Source of the DNA: Bryum argenteum
Lineage: Eukaryota; Streptophyta; Bryopsida; Bryales; Bryaceae
NCBI GenBank assembly: GCA_037043015.1
Contig: CM073324.1
Location: forward strand, 25,622,097 to 25,686,096
Length of the DNA stretch: 64,000 nucleotides
Direction of reading: 5' to 3'
Shown here: positions 34,722 through 49,409 of the stretch, in pieces
How positions within the stretch are numbered: position 1 is the stretch's first letter
Layout: each line of letters opens with the position of its first letter
Position numbers and translations under genes: made by a program
The notes under the pieces: model-generated
Told to the model about the DNA's origin: nothing
What the model saw: only the letters and a program-made list of their open reading frames with translations
The model's database searches: none

Positions 34722-36509
34722 CAAGGATGAGACAGTCCCGTTTCTCATTCACCAGTTGTTGTTCCCTTTGCCGAGGCTTGTTTTGAACTAATATTTTGTT
34801 TTCCCGCCAAGCACCCTCCTCCTTTCCTTGCTCGCCAACCAGCCAAGCTGCCGTTGTCCTTCTGCTTGTACGCCGCTCAAGATTTTCTGCCACTTTCTCT
34901 GCACTCACCAGCGCAATGGCAATATTTGCAGGAGTGGTAAGCGCATACTCTTCTCTGTGGAGCGAGTGCAATGCTTTCTTCTTTTAGGTTATGCTTTAAG
35001 AGTCTTCGCCTGGGATCGTCTTTCGTCTTTTCGTCGCAGAGTGCACTGGTCGTCAATACCCTATTTGGGCTGCTACTACCACTGTCCTCTATTACATTTC
35101 AATTCAAACCTGCGTTCTGATGATACTAACATCTAAGTATTAATTAAGAAATAAATGAGTTGGTGTACGAATCACTGAAGCATCTACGCATTTGTATGTG
35201 GACAAACTCAAGCTGAAACATGAGTCGAGCTATGTTCCGCAAAAGTTGTGGCTTCCTCAATTCTAGCCAATTGCTTCACGACTTTTTCTTCTCAATCAAG
35301 CCTGCAGATAGATGTGCATTCCATCCTTGTGACTGCACGCCCCCCACAAACCCACTGAATAAAGCAAGTAATAGCTACAGACAAATTCTTCATGTACAAT
35401 GGAGTGGATCTCACAAATTGGGTGCTTACGACTAGCTTAACCTGTTGTTGAAATTTTGTTGTATAATCACAGTAGTCTCCTGTGAGATGAAAACAGATGA
35501 AATGCTTTCACATTGGTTTTCTTATGCAAAGCCTAATTGACGGCTATCTTTTTGCAATTCAGATATGAGAGTATAACTGTCTTTTGGCGATTCGAAGGTG
35601 AGAATCTGAATGATGAGATCTTCCTTGTTCTCACAGTTTATGTGCATGGCTAGTTTCGAGCGATGGGGCGGTGGGTCTTCACGCAAAAAGTCTGAATTCT
35701 TCTGACTTCTAAATCTATGTTCGTGGTCCCTCATGGTCCTCGCACATGGTGCTTTGTTGCTCAGCCAGAGCCTGCGTTTGAGCCAGGGCGGTAGGGCCTG
35801 TGATTGATAGTGGGCTAAGAGATGTTTTGTGGCATATTTTCACACCAGCCACTTAATACTTTATGCTGTAATAATGGATACATGCAACGCTTTGAGGCTC
35901 TTCGGGCTCTTCTTCAATAACTTGTTTATCAATATTGAAAACGTATCCAAAAACTTTATTGCACAGACAATTCTTCGTACACAATGTGTCACTTGGCAGC
36001 AACGTGTTCTATTTAACAGTGTTCGAGAGATGATGAGGTCATTATCGTCAACCACCTATCGAGGTCGTTATCGTCAACCACCTATTGAGGCTCTTTTCAC
36101 AACTAAACGACACTAAATGATATGTCTTTGTTGGTCCAATAACCAATTATCAACTGAATTTCATATTCGTCGTTATTGGATAAGTCATACTTGTAGACAT
36201 GTCAAGAAAAGTTACAAAATGTGTTAAAGGCATATCAAATTGCGCAATTGCACAATCCAAGCACGGAGACCATCAGTGTTACCCAGCTAAACTTGTTTAC
36301 CAGTGAGTAGTACTCCACACAACTAAATCTTTGAGCTACATAAATTTACATTTCATAGACTTGCCTCTGTCCGAGACCCCATGCTATCGGGCAAACTCTA
36401 GACGATAGTACTCTCTGTGAGAAAAGATTCACTTAAAAATCTTCCATCGTTGAGACTACAAGTTGTAGTGTACTTCGTAAAGATTGCACGGTAGTTCTTA
36501 AACTCCACC
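34722..36509. other. Intergenic, no gene seen
   Basis: Only short unconvincing ORFs. A 25-bp tandem pair (tatcgtcaaccacctat[c/t]gagg) lies at 36045-36092. Confidence 0.5.
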
Positions 36510-37080
36510 TTGCTCTCGTATTACCTTGCCGGGCTCTAATCCCTCAAGGATCGCGTCCTCTGTCACAACGGAGTGTTCGTTAAGCTTGGTTGTAACCTTG
36601 ATGGAGGAAGGACCGCGAATGTTTGCCCCCACGTGTTGATCAGCATCGAGTTGGCGCCCCAGTTGTGCTTAGCCGGCTCAAAAGACTCCCTGTCGTTGTG
36701 CTTGATCTCTACACTCTCGATGTCACCCGATTCTCCCACGTAGTTCCCCATGAAAGACAACCAAAACGACGTCGACCCCGCATCGATTTGAAACGCCATG
36801 TTGTGGTTTCCATACTCGCTCGACACACACTTGTACATGATGTCGTACTCGCCCACACTATCTAGCAGCAGCATCGCGCTGATGGCAGCTCTACCAAAGT
36901 TGAAGGCGGGGTTGGACTTGCTGCAATACACTCCGCCGCGAAACTGATTTGTAATGACAATGAGAGTGGATTAGGGGTTGCAGGTGGCGGCGTGGGTACA
37001 CTTAACGTCGAAGCATTGGCCGCACCCTAGCCCTCCCAGGAAGATCGCTTTGTTTCCCGCCAATACGGTGTGCACGAGAG
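36510..37080 (-). pseudogene. Beta-expansin pseudogene fragment
   Basis: On the minus strand, from 37077 down, the frame gives GLGCGQCFDVKCTHAATCNP, an in-frame TAA at about 36971, IVITNQFRGGVYCSKSNPAFNFGRAAISAM, then domain-2-like MAFQIDAGSTSFWLSFM and GDIESVEIKHNDRESFEPAKHNWGAN. A frame change near 36605 restores PSSIKVTTKLNEHSVVTEDAI. These match the order of a beta-expansin: a six-stranded double-psi barrel with its Cys pairs, then the grass-pollen-allergen-like wall-binding domain. Expansins loosen cell walls non-enzymatically. The signal peptide and first exon are missing; instead a 24-bp minisatellite enters the same frame upstream. One stop and one frameshift argue for a dead copy. 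Confidence 0.8.
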
Positions 37081-37256
37081 GTTCGAGGTATCGGTTACCG
37101 AGAGGTTTGAGATATCGGTTACCAAGAGGTTTGAGGTATCGGTTACCAAGATGTTCGAGGTATCGATTACCAAGAGGTTCAAGGTATCGATTACCAAGAG
37201 GTATGAGGTATTGGTTACCAAGAGGTTCGAGGTATCGGTTACCGATAGTGTTTTTG
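37077..37256. repeat. 24-bp minisatellite joined to expansin frame
   Basis: About seven to eight tandem copies of a 24-bp unit (gaggtatcggttaccaagaggttc with variants). On the minus strand it encodes a repeated GNRYLEPL octapeptide in frame with the expansin fragment. The unit contains the near-palindrome ggttacc. Confidence 0.88.
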
Positions 37257-40200
37257 GACGATAGACGCGCGTGAAAAAAAAACGTGTATCGGAAACAAAA
37301 CGTGGCAGCGAAAAGGAAAAGACGAGCGCGAGAGGGAGAAAATGGTCTTTCTCTCCATGGCGCTGGTCGCAGAAAGACGCCTAAAACAGGGCCTGACACC
37401 CCAGACACGGATTGAACTTAGTGAGTCGTGACCAGGGCCTCCTATTTTTGGGAGGAGCCTGGGCCTTGCCTTGCGACAACTGTTGTGGCAGGGGCCGGAA
37501 GCTGGATGTTGGGCAGCCCCTCCGCCCGTAGTTTACCCCCCCCCCCGCCTGCAGCTTACGTCCAACCCCCCTTACCCTAGCCCCCTAGTTTGAATAAGAA
37601 AATAATGGGAAGAAGCCCCTTACCCCCGGCCCCCTTTAGTTTGAATAAGGATCTTAAGAAAATGATGGGAAGAGGGTGAATTTAATATATGAAATAGCTA
37701 AATACGACCATATGATTGTGGGAGGGAGAGTAATCTTTATAACTTTTTACTAGGTAATTTATATCATATTAAAATTATGGTAAAAATCTTAGGACCACGA
37801 GGGTGAGGGAATTATTTTCCTTAAATTACTTAAGATTAATTAGATTCAAGAATGTAAGGGGTGTATGCAAATGGATTAGAAAATAACATGCTAGAGGTGG
37901 TTTTAAGGTTTAAAGTAGCCAATTAGAACCCTACAAATTTTTTTGGAATCATCAAAAAAATTATTGAGAAACCGGGAGCTGTTTTTCACAAATTACTTTA
38001 GTGTGGTTGAAGTCACTGGAACTTTGAATAATAGTGAATACTTAGATAGGAAGGGAGTAGTTTATTAATTTTTTATAAATCTTGGAATAGCTAATAAATA
38101 TCTAGTAAAATGATGGAAACATAAAAAAAATCTTAGGAGTAACGAAAATATAAGGCAAATTGTACGTGCAAGTATTTCGAACTACTGGGAATTTGAAAAT
38201 AAGAGATAAATAGATTTAATGAGGAATGTAAAAGATTCTAACACTTGCACGAGATAATAAGGACCCTATAAAAATGATGGAATCATAAAAAATAAAAAAT
38301 AAATCATAGGAACTTGCATCTATATGCCATGATTTACTCAAACTAGAAGGAAAGTGGGAGAGAGATGATTTTTGAATTTTTATGGCTATGGTGGATAAGG
38401 ATTAGGAGTCGATAAGTAAAGGGATGGGGAAAATACAAAGGAATGGGGAAAATACAAAGGGATGAGGAAAATAATAGAGAACATATAAGGGAAGAGGTGG
38501 GGTCAAGGAGGTGGGGGTAAGTGTAGTTAACGGGTAGTTAAAGGGTCACTTTTGGTTCTTATAGTTTGGGCAGGTTGGTGGAGCGTCCGGGCAAGTGCCG
38601 CTAGACTTGGCTGAGGCTGGCACTCGCTGGTAGCTCGTTCAGCCGTCAGCCTCGGAGAGGGCTTACGGGAGGCTGAGGCTGGCGGAAGAGCCCTCTCTCA
38701 GCCCTCCTTGAGCCCCATGTGCGCGGGCCATCAATGGACCTGACATTTTCACATGCAGGGGAGGGCTCCCTTCTCTTAAAGTATAGCCTAACATAAAATG
38801 GAGGTAGGTGTTGCTCCCCTCCATGTGAAACATCTTCATGGTCTCGTCACACAAAACAAATTTGCAAAGTGAAATCGAATTACCTTGTTTTATGTACAAT
38901 AACTTATAACATTATCATTGAGTAAATTGATAAGAATTGTTTTGGAACCTAACCCAAGTGATTTCATCCATATTGAACCTTGGATGAAGAAGATATGACT
39001 CTTCAAAATTGTTGACTTCCATCTAAAATGTTATTTTCTACATTCGACGCGTATAGGGGTTAAGGTTCTTCAAAAAAAATACCCTCAATCAGTGACTAAC
39101 GTATTATACACAAGGTTGACATAAGATACATTGTCCATGAATTTGCAAACCAAAAGTGCCTTAGCTCCTAAGTATCCTCAATACCCTAAATAGGTTTTTG
39201 GGCCCATTTGAAGGTGTCAAAACTAATATTTTTGTCCAAGATTTTTACTAGGTGCTCCCTATATTGTGAAGTGTATGTGATAAGACTTGCAAAGCCAAAT
39301 TTCAATTTTAAAACCTTCATCTAAAAGATTTTGGTCTCGAGTCCAAAAAGTAGATGAAAAATTGATTCACATGGCCAAGAGTACATATGACTCTAAAAAG
39401 GCAGTTTTGAGACTTCTTGCTTCCAAAACAACAAAGAAATCTGCGGGTTAAAACTCCAATACTCAATGGAATATTACGTAACAAAGATCAAAACTTAAAA
39501 TTTGAACAAGCACCAAAAGGTAATAAAAAGAGTGGTTTAGTAAGAGTCATATGAGCATTTAAGAATGTTTGAGGAAGTGCCTAAGAGTCTCTGCTCTCAA
39601 TTATGATTTCTTTGTATGGGCATCGGCTCATTGGCAAGACGAATAGACACTTTATTCACACCGGCCCTGTAATAAGGACCAAAGTTTTTATCTATCTATA
39701 TTTGTATGAGCTCCTAACAAGCCAACTTGCAAGAGCAATTTATCATCTCCCTTACAAAGTTGGAATTAAGAAGTAGTTATTTCATATGGTCTATTTCTAA
39801 ATGATCTCACCATTTGGATCTTCAATCCAATAATTTGTTACATGCCTTTTTAATGGTTGAGATTGGGCCATTGTATTTGAATTTCAGCAAACCTTTATGT
39901 CAAAATCAAGCATCAAGTCTTATTGGTCTTACGAGGGTAAAAGTTTTATAAACATTATCTTACTCACGTAGGAATAAGAATTTGAAGAGCCTCATGTCAT
40001 ATTCCCTTTTAGGAATGGTATTTTTGACCCCAGAAACATTACTTGTCATTCTACAACACAAAAAAAAAACTTTTCTTTTAACTTTGAACATTATGATCTC
40101 TCAGATGGTGATGAACTTGAATATAGGATTTGGTATACATCTACATGTACAAGTTTGGTAGTAGGTCCTACGGTTACATACTTCAAAACTTGTCAAGATT

Positions 40201-40881
40201 CAAAAATTTGCATCTTGCATCGAAGGAGGGCACTTTTGAGGGTTTCTGGTTATTTTGAGGTTGATCACCTTTAGGAGTTTCGGTACAAAACACATGTTAA
40301 GTTTTTTATTTTTATGTCTTATTTTTTATTTTTTTATCATTTGATTCAATCTCATTGTTCAATCAATATTTGGCAAAGTCATTTCATAAATTTTCGATAG
40401 CTTTTCAACAAAATTTGAAGAGAATTCCCAAAATCTAGGAAACTTTTGAATTTTGTTTAATTTAGGCTATATCTAACATCGTATTTGAAAAGGCTTTATT
40501 GATTTATTCCAAAACATAACGAATTTCTCACGTTCCTCTTGAAAGTTTTCAAGTAGAGATTTTCTAGCATTGGCGATGCCAACTCGACAATGTCCACATT
40601 TACATTTCAAAGGTGATGATGTCGTGACTCGAGAGAGCGAGAATTGGAGTTGCCCTAACACACGAGTTGCTTATATTCTGAGCGCGTGCAGAAGACTGTC
40701 TGATGATTTAGGGTTCCGATTTCCAGACATTTCTTCACTGATTGGTGGTACTAGCAAGCCAACGTTGAAGTTGGTGACAAGAACGACCCCACGAGTAGCT
40801 TGCAATTTCCCCTTTTGCACTGATCGCTATCCTTAAAGATTCAACCTCCTTTGAGGGGAGGAGCATTCTGAAGTCGCAGAC
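37257..40881. other. Long non-coding, AT-rich region
   Basis: No gene supported. A poly-C run lies at 37538-37548 and a GC-rich patch with inverted gctgaggctgg-type phrases at about 38575-38720. Positions 38940-39070 belong to the dispersed repeat family (cctaacccaagtgatttc, ttggatgaagaagatatgactctt). Everything from 39070 to 40560 is AT-rich with no ORF of interest. The upstream region of GluRS starts around 40560. Confidence 0.5.
38940..39070 (+). repeat. Dispersed AT-rich repeat family, copy 2
   Basis: Phrases cctaacccaagtgatttc, gatgaagaagatatgactcttcaaa, ccatctaaaatg and ttaggggttaag-like sequence appear in the same order as at 47882-48000, with about 75% agreement by eye. Confidence 0.65.
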
Positions 40882-43081
40882 ATGGCGGACGTCAAGCAGT
40901 TGTTGGCGATGCTCGTCGATACCTTCAAGGGATTACTAGTTGGCTCTGACAAAGAAAGCACTTCCTCTACCGAGGTAAGTAACACTTTCCAATTCTGTCT
41001 TTGCATGGATGATTGCGAGATCAGAGCCCTAAACCCAAAATCCTGGAGTGGGTGTTTTACAGGTGGATGCCTGGGTCGCTTATGCGCCTGCATTCAGCGT
41101 GGGTTCTGAGTTCGAGGGAGCTTGCGCGTACGTAAACGAGTATCTGCAGTTGCGGACGTTTTTGGTCGGGAATGATTTGAGCATTGCTGACGTGACCGTC
41201 ATTGCGCATCTGGCAAAGGTTGGGCAAAGGTGGGAAGGCTTGAGGAAGTCCGCGAAGTATCCAAATCTCGCACGCTGGTACAATTGCATTCTGGCGCAGT
41301 ACCCTAGTATCGCTGAGGTTCTGCCGCGGCGCGGTGGTGGCAAGCCTGTGCCTCAGTCTGAAGGCGCTGCGGCTGTGATTGCGGAAGCAACAAACGAGAA
41401 GGTGGATGGATCATTTGAGGTCGATTTACCCGGTGCAGAGATGGGGAAGGTCTGCACTCGTTTTCCTCCGGAGCCAAGTGGTTACCTCCACATTGGCCAC
41501 GCCAAGGCTGCGCTTTTGAACCAGTTCTTCGCCCAGAAGTACAAAGGTCGCTTGATCATTCGATTCGATGATACTAACCCTTCGAAGGAGAAGGACGAGT
41601 TCGTGGAGAGCATTCTGCACGATTTAGAGACATTGGGAGTTAAGGGAGATGTGGTCACTTACACATCCGATTACTTTCCCGAGCTGATGACCATGTGCGA
41701 GAAGCTGATCAAGGAGGGGAAGGCGTACGCGGACGATACAGAGCGTGAGCAAATGCAAAAAGAGAGGAAGGAGATGATTGAGTCCAAGTGCCGCAACAAC
41801 AGTGTGGAGGAGAATTTGAAGATGTGGCAGGAGATGATAGCTGGCACGGAGAAGGGTGTGAAGTTTTGTATCCGTGGCAAGCTCGAGATGTCTAACCCCA
41901 ATGCTTCGTTGCGTGATCCAGTGTACTATCGTTGCAACCCTACTCCTCATCACCGTGTGGGTTCCAAGTACAAGGTCTATCCCACTTACGATTTCGCTTG
42001 TCCCTACGTAGACAGCATCGAAGGAGTCACTCATGCGCTTCGATCCAGCGAGTACCATGATCGAAATGATCAGTATTACCGTGTCTTGGAAGACATGCAA
42101 CTGCGACGTGTGCATGTGTGGGACTTTAGCCGTTTGAATTTCGTTTACACGCTGCTTAGTAAGCGTAAGCTGCAGTGGTTTGTAGACAATGGTCGAGTGG
42201 AAGGTTGGAATGATCCTCGGTTTCCTACAGTCCAAGGAATTATACGCCGGGGTCTTACAATTGAAGCCCTCAAGCAGTTCATCTTATCTCAGGTACGGTC
42301 TCTTTCACGATATGCTTTTGTTTCCGATGCATCTGCTGTCAGAAAGCTTGAACACTGACTGCTCTGTAATGTACAGGGAGCATCGAAGAATTTGAATTTG
42401 ATGGAATGGGACAAGCTATGGACAATCAACAAGAAGATCATTGACCCCGTGTGCCCAAGGCATACAGCTGTGATTTCCGAGGGAAAGGTGCTGCTCGATT
42501 TAAGCAATGGTCCTGAGACGCCGTTCACGCGAGTGATTCTTCGACACAAGAAATTCGAGGGTGCCGGAAAGAAAGCAACCGTCTTCACGAAGAGAGTGTG
42601 GCTCGATTTGGCGGATGCGAATGCCGTATCCGAAGGAGAAGAAGTGACGCTCATGGACTGGGGCAATGCCTTCATCAGAGGTGTGGAGCGAGATCAAAGC
42701 GGTGCGGTCACAGGGCTCAAGGGCGAGCTACATTTGGAGGGATCAGTGAAGACCACCAAGTTGAAGCTAACGTGGTTACCTGAAACCTCCGAGTTGGTTC
42801 CTCTTACTCTGGTAGACTTGGATCACCTGATCACGAAGAAGAAGCTAGAGGAAACCGACGAGTTCATCAATGTCCTCAACCCTGTTACTCGTGTCGAAAC
42901 AGCGGCGGTTGGAGATGCCAATATGCGCAACTTGCAACGCGGTGAAATTATTCAGTTGGAGCGGAAGGGATACTACATTTGTGATGTTCCTTTCTTGCGG
43001 TCTGCTAGACCTGTTGTGCTCATTGCTATTCCTGATGGCAGGCAGCAGAAACCACCAGGCGCCCTACAACAAAGCTCGTAG
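40882..43081 (+). CDS. GluRS: Glutamyl-tRNA synthetase, cytosolic
   Basis: Three exons: 40882-40974, 41063-42292 and 42377-43081, all phase 0 with GT-AG introns, give 675 residues (Arabidopsis cytosolic GluRS about 719). It charges tRNA-Glu for cytosolic translation. Residues about 32-120 are a GST-like N-terminal domain (FLVGNDLSIADVTVIAHLAK) used for protein contacts. The class I catalytic core carries PPEPSGYLHIGHAKAAL (the HIGH motif) and LLSKRKL (the KMSKS equivalent), with HALRSSEYHDRNDQY between them. The beta-barrel anticodon-binding part follows (GASKNLNLMEWDKLW, SVKTTKLKLTWLP) to LERKGYYICDVPF. The first exon encodes only 31 residues, shorter than usual, so an alternative upstream start exon is possible. 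The stop codon directly abuts the convergent aldo/keto reductase frame. Confidence 0.95.
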
Positions 43082-45041
<1,960 letters not shown>

Positions 45042-45440
45042 GGCTACAACACAAAACGATCCTCTCTCTCTTCAGCTGCGACAATCCACAAATCCAGCTA
45101 TCAGTACTCATAATCTTCAAAGCAACCAGTAATCGTAAAAAACTAACTACTCCAGGACGAAACAGTGCAGTTAGTACGTTAAGTCCCCATCGGCGAACGT
45201 GCGAGGAGTCAAAGAGATCACATGCTCGATGGACAAGGACGCAAAGGTAGGGGAGAATACACGCACCGTGAAGGTGGATGAATGCCAGCAGGAGCAAGGA
45301 CGCACTGATCTCCAGTACGAAGGTGGAGCTAAGTTAGAGGTGCAAGAGAGGCCGGACAAGGGAAGGATGGATGCATGTGATGCCGTGCTGTTTGCCTCCT
45401 GCGCACTTCCACATTCCAGCCAGAGCAGATCTTACTGACA

Positions 45441-46153
45441 AGTAGCAATCCAGGCAGCAATACCAACTCCTACGAAGCTCCGACTGTAGCTACTGTCCGT
45501 GTAGTAGATTCATCACCCGAGTGGCTCGCTTATTGTAAGTTGGAAGCACTTCTCAATCCCCAAGCCTCCTTCGTTGCCCAGCTTCGAGCGGAGATGAGTG
45601 ACGGACACTTGTTGCTTTACCCACTTCTAGAAAGTGGTAAGAAACTGATGGCTCTTTTGGTTCGTACCAAAGGTGAAAATAAGGTACTGAGGACTATTTG
45701 AGGTAACCTCAGCAAATTTCAACTTTGAGGAATATGTAGTGAAGCTAGCTGTGCAAGTGATATGTGTGCCTGGGTAAAGTGAAGAGAAAATTGGACCTAT
45801 TGGAATCATCCTTTTTGGATTCTTAAATATTTGTTACTTCCTATGTTTCATTGATTTTGTCCAGTAGGTCCTCTCAACTCGATAGATTGGAGACAACCTA
45901 CATGACAAGCTCAATGAGATAAAAAGTGTACAATTTTGAGGTGTTTCTAAATTGATGGCAGTCTAGAATGTTTATAGTATGTATATTGAAACTCAACCCT
46001 AGAACTTATTATGTATCTCTCGTGAAAGTCATCATAGTAGGCCTTTCTAGTACTCTACCCTTATCAAGTAGGCTACCTTATCCATTTTTTAGCATGTTTG
46101 GCGGTAAAATGTAGAATTTTTGCGAAGGTCCATTGTGTTGTTTTGGCAGATCA
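45441..46153. other. Intergenic, no gene seen
   Basis: No supported ORF, RNA gene or repeat, only AT-rich sequence leading to the minisatellite. Confidence 0.5.
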
Positions 46154-46456
46154 GAATGCATCTTTGAATGTTTGCCAAGAACAAATAATTGTATCCAAAT
46201 GCATCTTTGAATGTTTGCCAAGAACAAATAATTGTATCCAAATGCATCTTTGAATGTTTGCCAAGAACAAATAATTGTATCCAAATGCATCTTTGAATGT
46301 TTGCCAAGAACAAATAATTGTATCCAAATGCATCTTTGAATGTTTGCCAAGAACAAATAATTGTATCCAAATGCATCTTTGAATGTTTGCCAAGAACAAA
46401 TAATTGTATCCAAATGCATCTTTGAATGTTTGCCAAGAACACATAATTGTATCCAG
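46154..46456. repeat. 43-bp minisatellite, seven copies
   Basis: A 43-bp unit starting aatgcatctttgaatgtttg repeats at 46154, 46197, 46240, 46283, 46326, 46369 and 46412. The copies are almost identical, with one substitution in the last. Because 43 is not a multiple of three and the unit lacks stops, all three minus-strand frames are open; these are not genes. Confidence 0.95.
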
Positions 46457-46886
46457 AATACGTGTGCCAAGATACATGAAATGTGGAATCAAGCAATACA
46501 AGGGCTTTCTTTATGAAAGTTGTAAGAGAGATTGTCCTCAATCCTACTACACTAATGATGTTGGTTAGTGTAGTGTTTGATATTATTTAATTAGCAATAT
46601 TCAAGAAGACTTTTAAATCACTTTGCTATTAGTGTGTGGGAAAACAAAAGCCACTGTGGTGAGATGTCATTACCTTATGAAGAGCATCTTTATCATGATG
46701 ATATGGCTGCAGATGTTTCTGCTTTTTATGTAAGGAGTGCAACCTACTATAGTTCCTAATACTTTTATTTATTATGAACCATGTCAAGGTTGCAAATTCA
46801 ACATTTTGGATGAAAGATTCAAATTTAATAATGTCTGCTGAACTATGTTATGATGTGTTATATTCAAATCTGTGATAACTAATTAA

Positions 46887-46936
46887 GCATTGAAGAGTTT
46901 GCCTCAGAATAAAGTGCAAGTGGCAATGAAAGTCAA
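46887..46936 (+). pseudogene. Aldo/keto reductase exon-3 fragment
   Basis: On the plus strand, after a splice-acceptor-like taattaag, the sequence encodes ALKSLPQNKVQVAMKV, matching the start of exon 3 of the reductase at 44038 (ALKGLPRDKVQVATKF), with about 80% nucleotide agreement over the first 48 bases. The catalytic Lys is kept but the preceding Thr is replaced. Homology fades after about 50 bp. It is in opposite orientation to the main gene. Confidence 0.7.
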
Positions 46937-46999
46937 TGTTTTTTGGAAAAATGACAAGATGGGTGAGAAGATGATGGAATTTGTATCCTTTGCACTGAA

Positions 47000-48010
47000 A
47001 CTATATGGATTTCATGTATTAACCCCTAAACGTCCTTGGGGTATTTTTAGCCAAAAACTCATTTTCAAAAAAAGTGATATAGATGAAAATAAAGATAAGC
47101 TATTCAGATCTTAACCGTACAAACTTGTAATAGACTTGTAGTAGATCATGTGGGCCAAAACTTGACTCATGGGACCTCATAGATTGGGAGATCGTAACGT
47201 ATTAGTGCGCAAAACAGGCTACAAAATACCATCATTTCCACTTTGAAGTGAAAATACTACCAACATGAAATTTGCAATCAAAAGATCACCAACTAGAAAG
47301 TTGTTCATCTTCATCTCAAAAACACTTTTGTACCAAAAAAATTCATCAAAAAAATATCTTGGCTCAAGTAGTAGCCTTCCAATGGTGAAAACTGCCTCAA
47401 AATTTACAAAGGAAAAATAGTCCAAAACTAGACCCTTTGCACTCAAATCCATGCCCTATCTTCAATACATCTTCAATTAGGTTAAGATTTCTACCACTTG
47501 AAATAGACTATGATTGGAATCTATCCCAAAGAATAAAGTCAAAATCTAATGGTGGATGGAGGAGATCTAGCTCCTCAAAAATCATCCATTTTTTCACTTT
47601 TTTCATTGTAGAAACATCATTGCAAATCCACTAGCAAAGTTATTTGGATCGAAAAACTTGCAACTAGAAAGTTGTTAGAATACATCTAAAGATCATACTT
47701 ATGTAAAAAGAATTCATGAAAAACTATTTTCGGTTTTGCATAATTGGATTGCAATGGTGAAACATGCCCAATGTTTGAAATCTCAAAACCAAAAGCTGCT
47801 GTCACTAAAATGCATGCCATTAATTCATACTTCATTTTATGGGTCTGCAATTTGTACCACACAAACTAGACTTAATTTGGGACCCAACCCAAGTGATTTC
47901 GTCAAAAACGGAGTCCGGATGAAGAAGTTATGGCTCTTCAAAGTTTCTGCCCTTCATCCAAAATGTCGTTTTTCGACACTAGGGACGTTTAGGGATTAAC
48001 CTCTAAAGGC
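47000..48010 (+). repeat. Dispersed AT-rich repeat family, copy 3
   Basis: The longest visible copy. 47100-47430 matches 22440-22770 in reverse, and 47882-48000 matches 38940-39070. Internally, phrases such as caactagaaagttgtt (47287 and 47661) and aattcatcaaaaa/aattcatgaaaaa recur about 370 bp apart, so the family may be built of diverged tandem units. No coding capacity or terminal repeats recognised. Confidence 0.6.
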
Positions 48011-49151
48011 AGAGGGGTTTGAAGAAAAACTTAGATGTGCTGTAAAATGGAGTCTTTATGTTATGCAAAATAAAAGGCAGGGACGATATCGAAGAGATGC
48101 TAGGCTAAGCTCCGTATTTCCTGGTGAGAGTGGTCGGAAGAGATAGCCGCAGAAGAGAGCCGAAAGCCAACGTGTGGGCTGGCCTCGTTGTGCAGAGCCC
48201 TTTCGTGTCTCCTGCTGCGGCTAGTGTGGTGTGTGCACTGTGGGTAGAACGTTGGACGGGGCTCAAAGGCCGGATCTAGAAGAGATGCGGGAAGGAGAGT
48301 CATGCCGGACCAGCAGCAAGCAGATCTGAAAGCGAGGCAGGAAGTGGTGTTGGACAGCTGATTTTGGTCTGGACTGTGGCGACCATCCTGCTCGCGCTCC
48401 AACCTAGATTCGGCATGAACACATGATAAGTGCACACACTCTCTTTGCTCTTTCGTACCCCGATTGCCAGTATTTCTCTCTGTCATCTACGCTAATACGT
48501 CATTACTCTCAACTCTTTACACCCTCCTAGCAACTAGAAATATCTGTTGAATAGGAACCATGCCGCCCTCGTAGAAATCTTAGTTCAAATATCAACTTCT
48601 CCATCAATGTAACGGACCTGCTCTTTAGCTACAACGGACTGCAACCTCCTCACAGCTCAGTGAACAAGAAGCCTCTACGCAGCTCAGTGAACAGATAGGA
48701 AGGCGAGCAATATCGAACCGCAAGCTGCACACCAAAAACAAGAAGTTTCAGATCCGTGAATTCCGGAGCTAGGAGGCTCCAACAACCATTGCGTTGCTCA
48801 CTCCAAGCTCGCATCCGAAGATCCAACTTGGTCAGATCTGAATCGCATTGCAGAATTTGAAGTGAAGGTGAGGAATCTGTCGTGAGGCGCAGATCGTCAT
48901 TATTGATACCGCGTGGTAGCTCGCCTTATCACTCCAGCAACTTTGTCGCATCGCACCGGCATCGCGCCGGCGTCTCGCCTGTGTCGAAGTTCTCGCCGTC
49001 TTGCCGTGCGAGCAAATCTCAAGGAGCTAGCAGCAACTCGCTCGCACAAATTACCTGAAAGCGTGAAGAAGAAGCGAAAGCGTGCGTGCTGCTTGTAACT
49101 GCCCCGAAGCTTGATCGGTCACAGCAACCTGCATTCAACTACGCTGTCATA
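48011..49151 (+). other. 5' flank and probable leader of 49410 gene
   Basis: This higher-GC stretch has no supported protein; short ORFs on both strands lack motifs. Positions about 48700-49151 may be the 5'UTR exon of the following gene, because 49152 begins a good splice donor (ATAG|GTAAGTACT). Confidence 0.35.
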
Positions 49152-49409
49152 GGTAAGTACTCACAGGTACGCTACTGAAACTCTTATTTTTAATTTTTAT
49201 TTTTTCCCTTTCAACTCTTTTCAATCTTATCGTATTAGTCTTATTTTTGACAAAAATTGCATTGCTAAGGTTTTGAAATTCATAATTTGTCCTTGTTTTG
49301 TATAATTTCATTTGTTTGTGATTCTTTATTTGCTTTGCATTGTTTTGCAGTGTCTTTACTGTTTGCATTATTTGTATTGCTTGCACAGTTTGCATTGAAT
49401 TTCTCTATC

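Noticed and set aside
37077-37256. Possible CRISPR-like array
   Set aside because: The 24-bp units are contiguous with no spacers, and the window is a plant nuclear genome; it is a minisatellite.
46078-46541. Three overlapping minus-strand ORFs of 116-150 codons
   Set aside because: All arise from the stop-free 43-bp minisatellite read in three frames.
48100-48486. 128-codon minus-strand ORF
   Set aside because: It has no motif and lies in a probable leader/upstream region, where it is most likely a chance frame.
49287-49409. Upstream extension of the 541-codon ORF with a hydrophobic leader resembling a signal peptide
   Set aside because: The T-rich stretch is better explained as the 3' part of an intron ending gcttgcacag at 49388; an ATG with a normal protein start follows at 49410.
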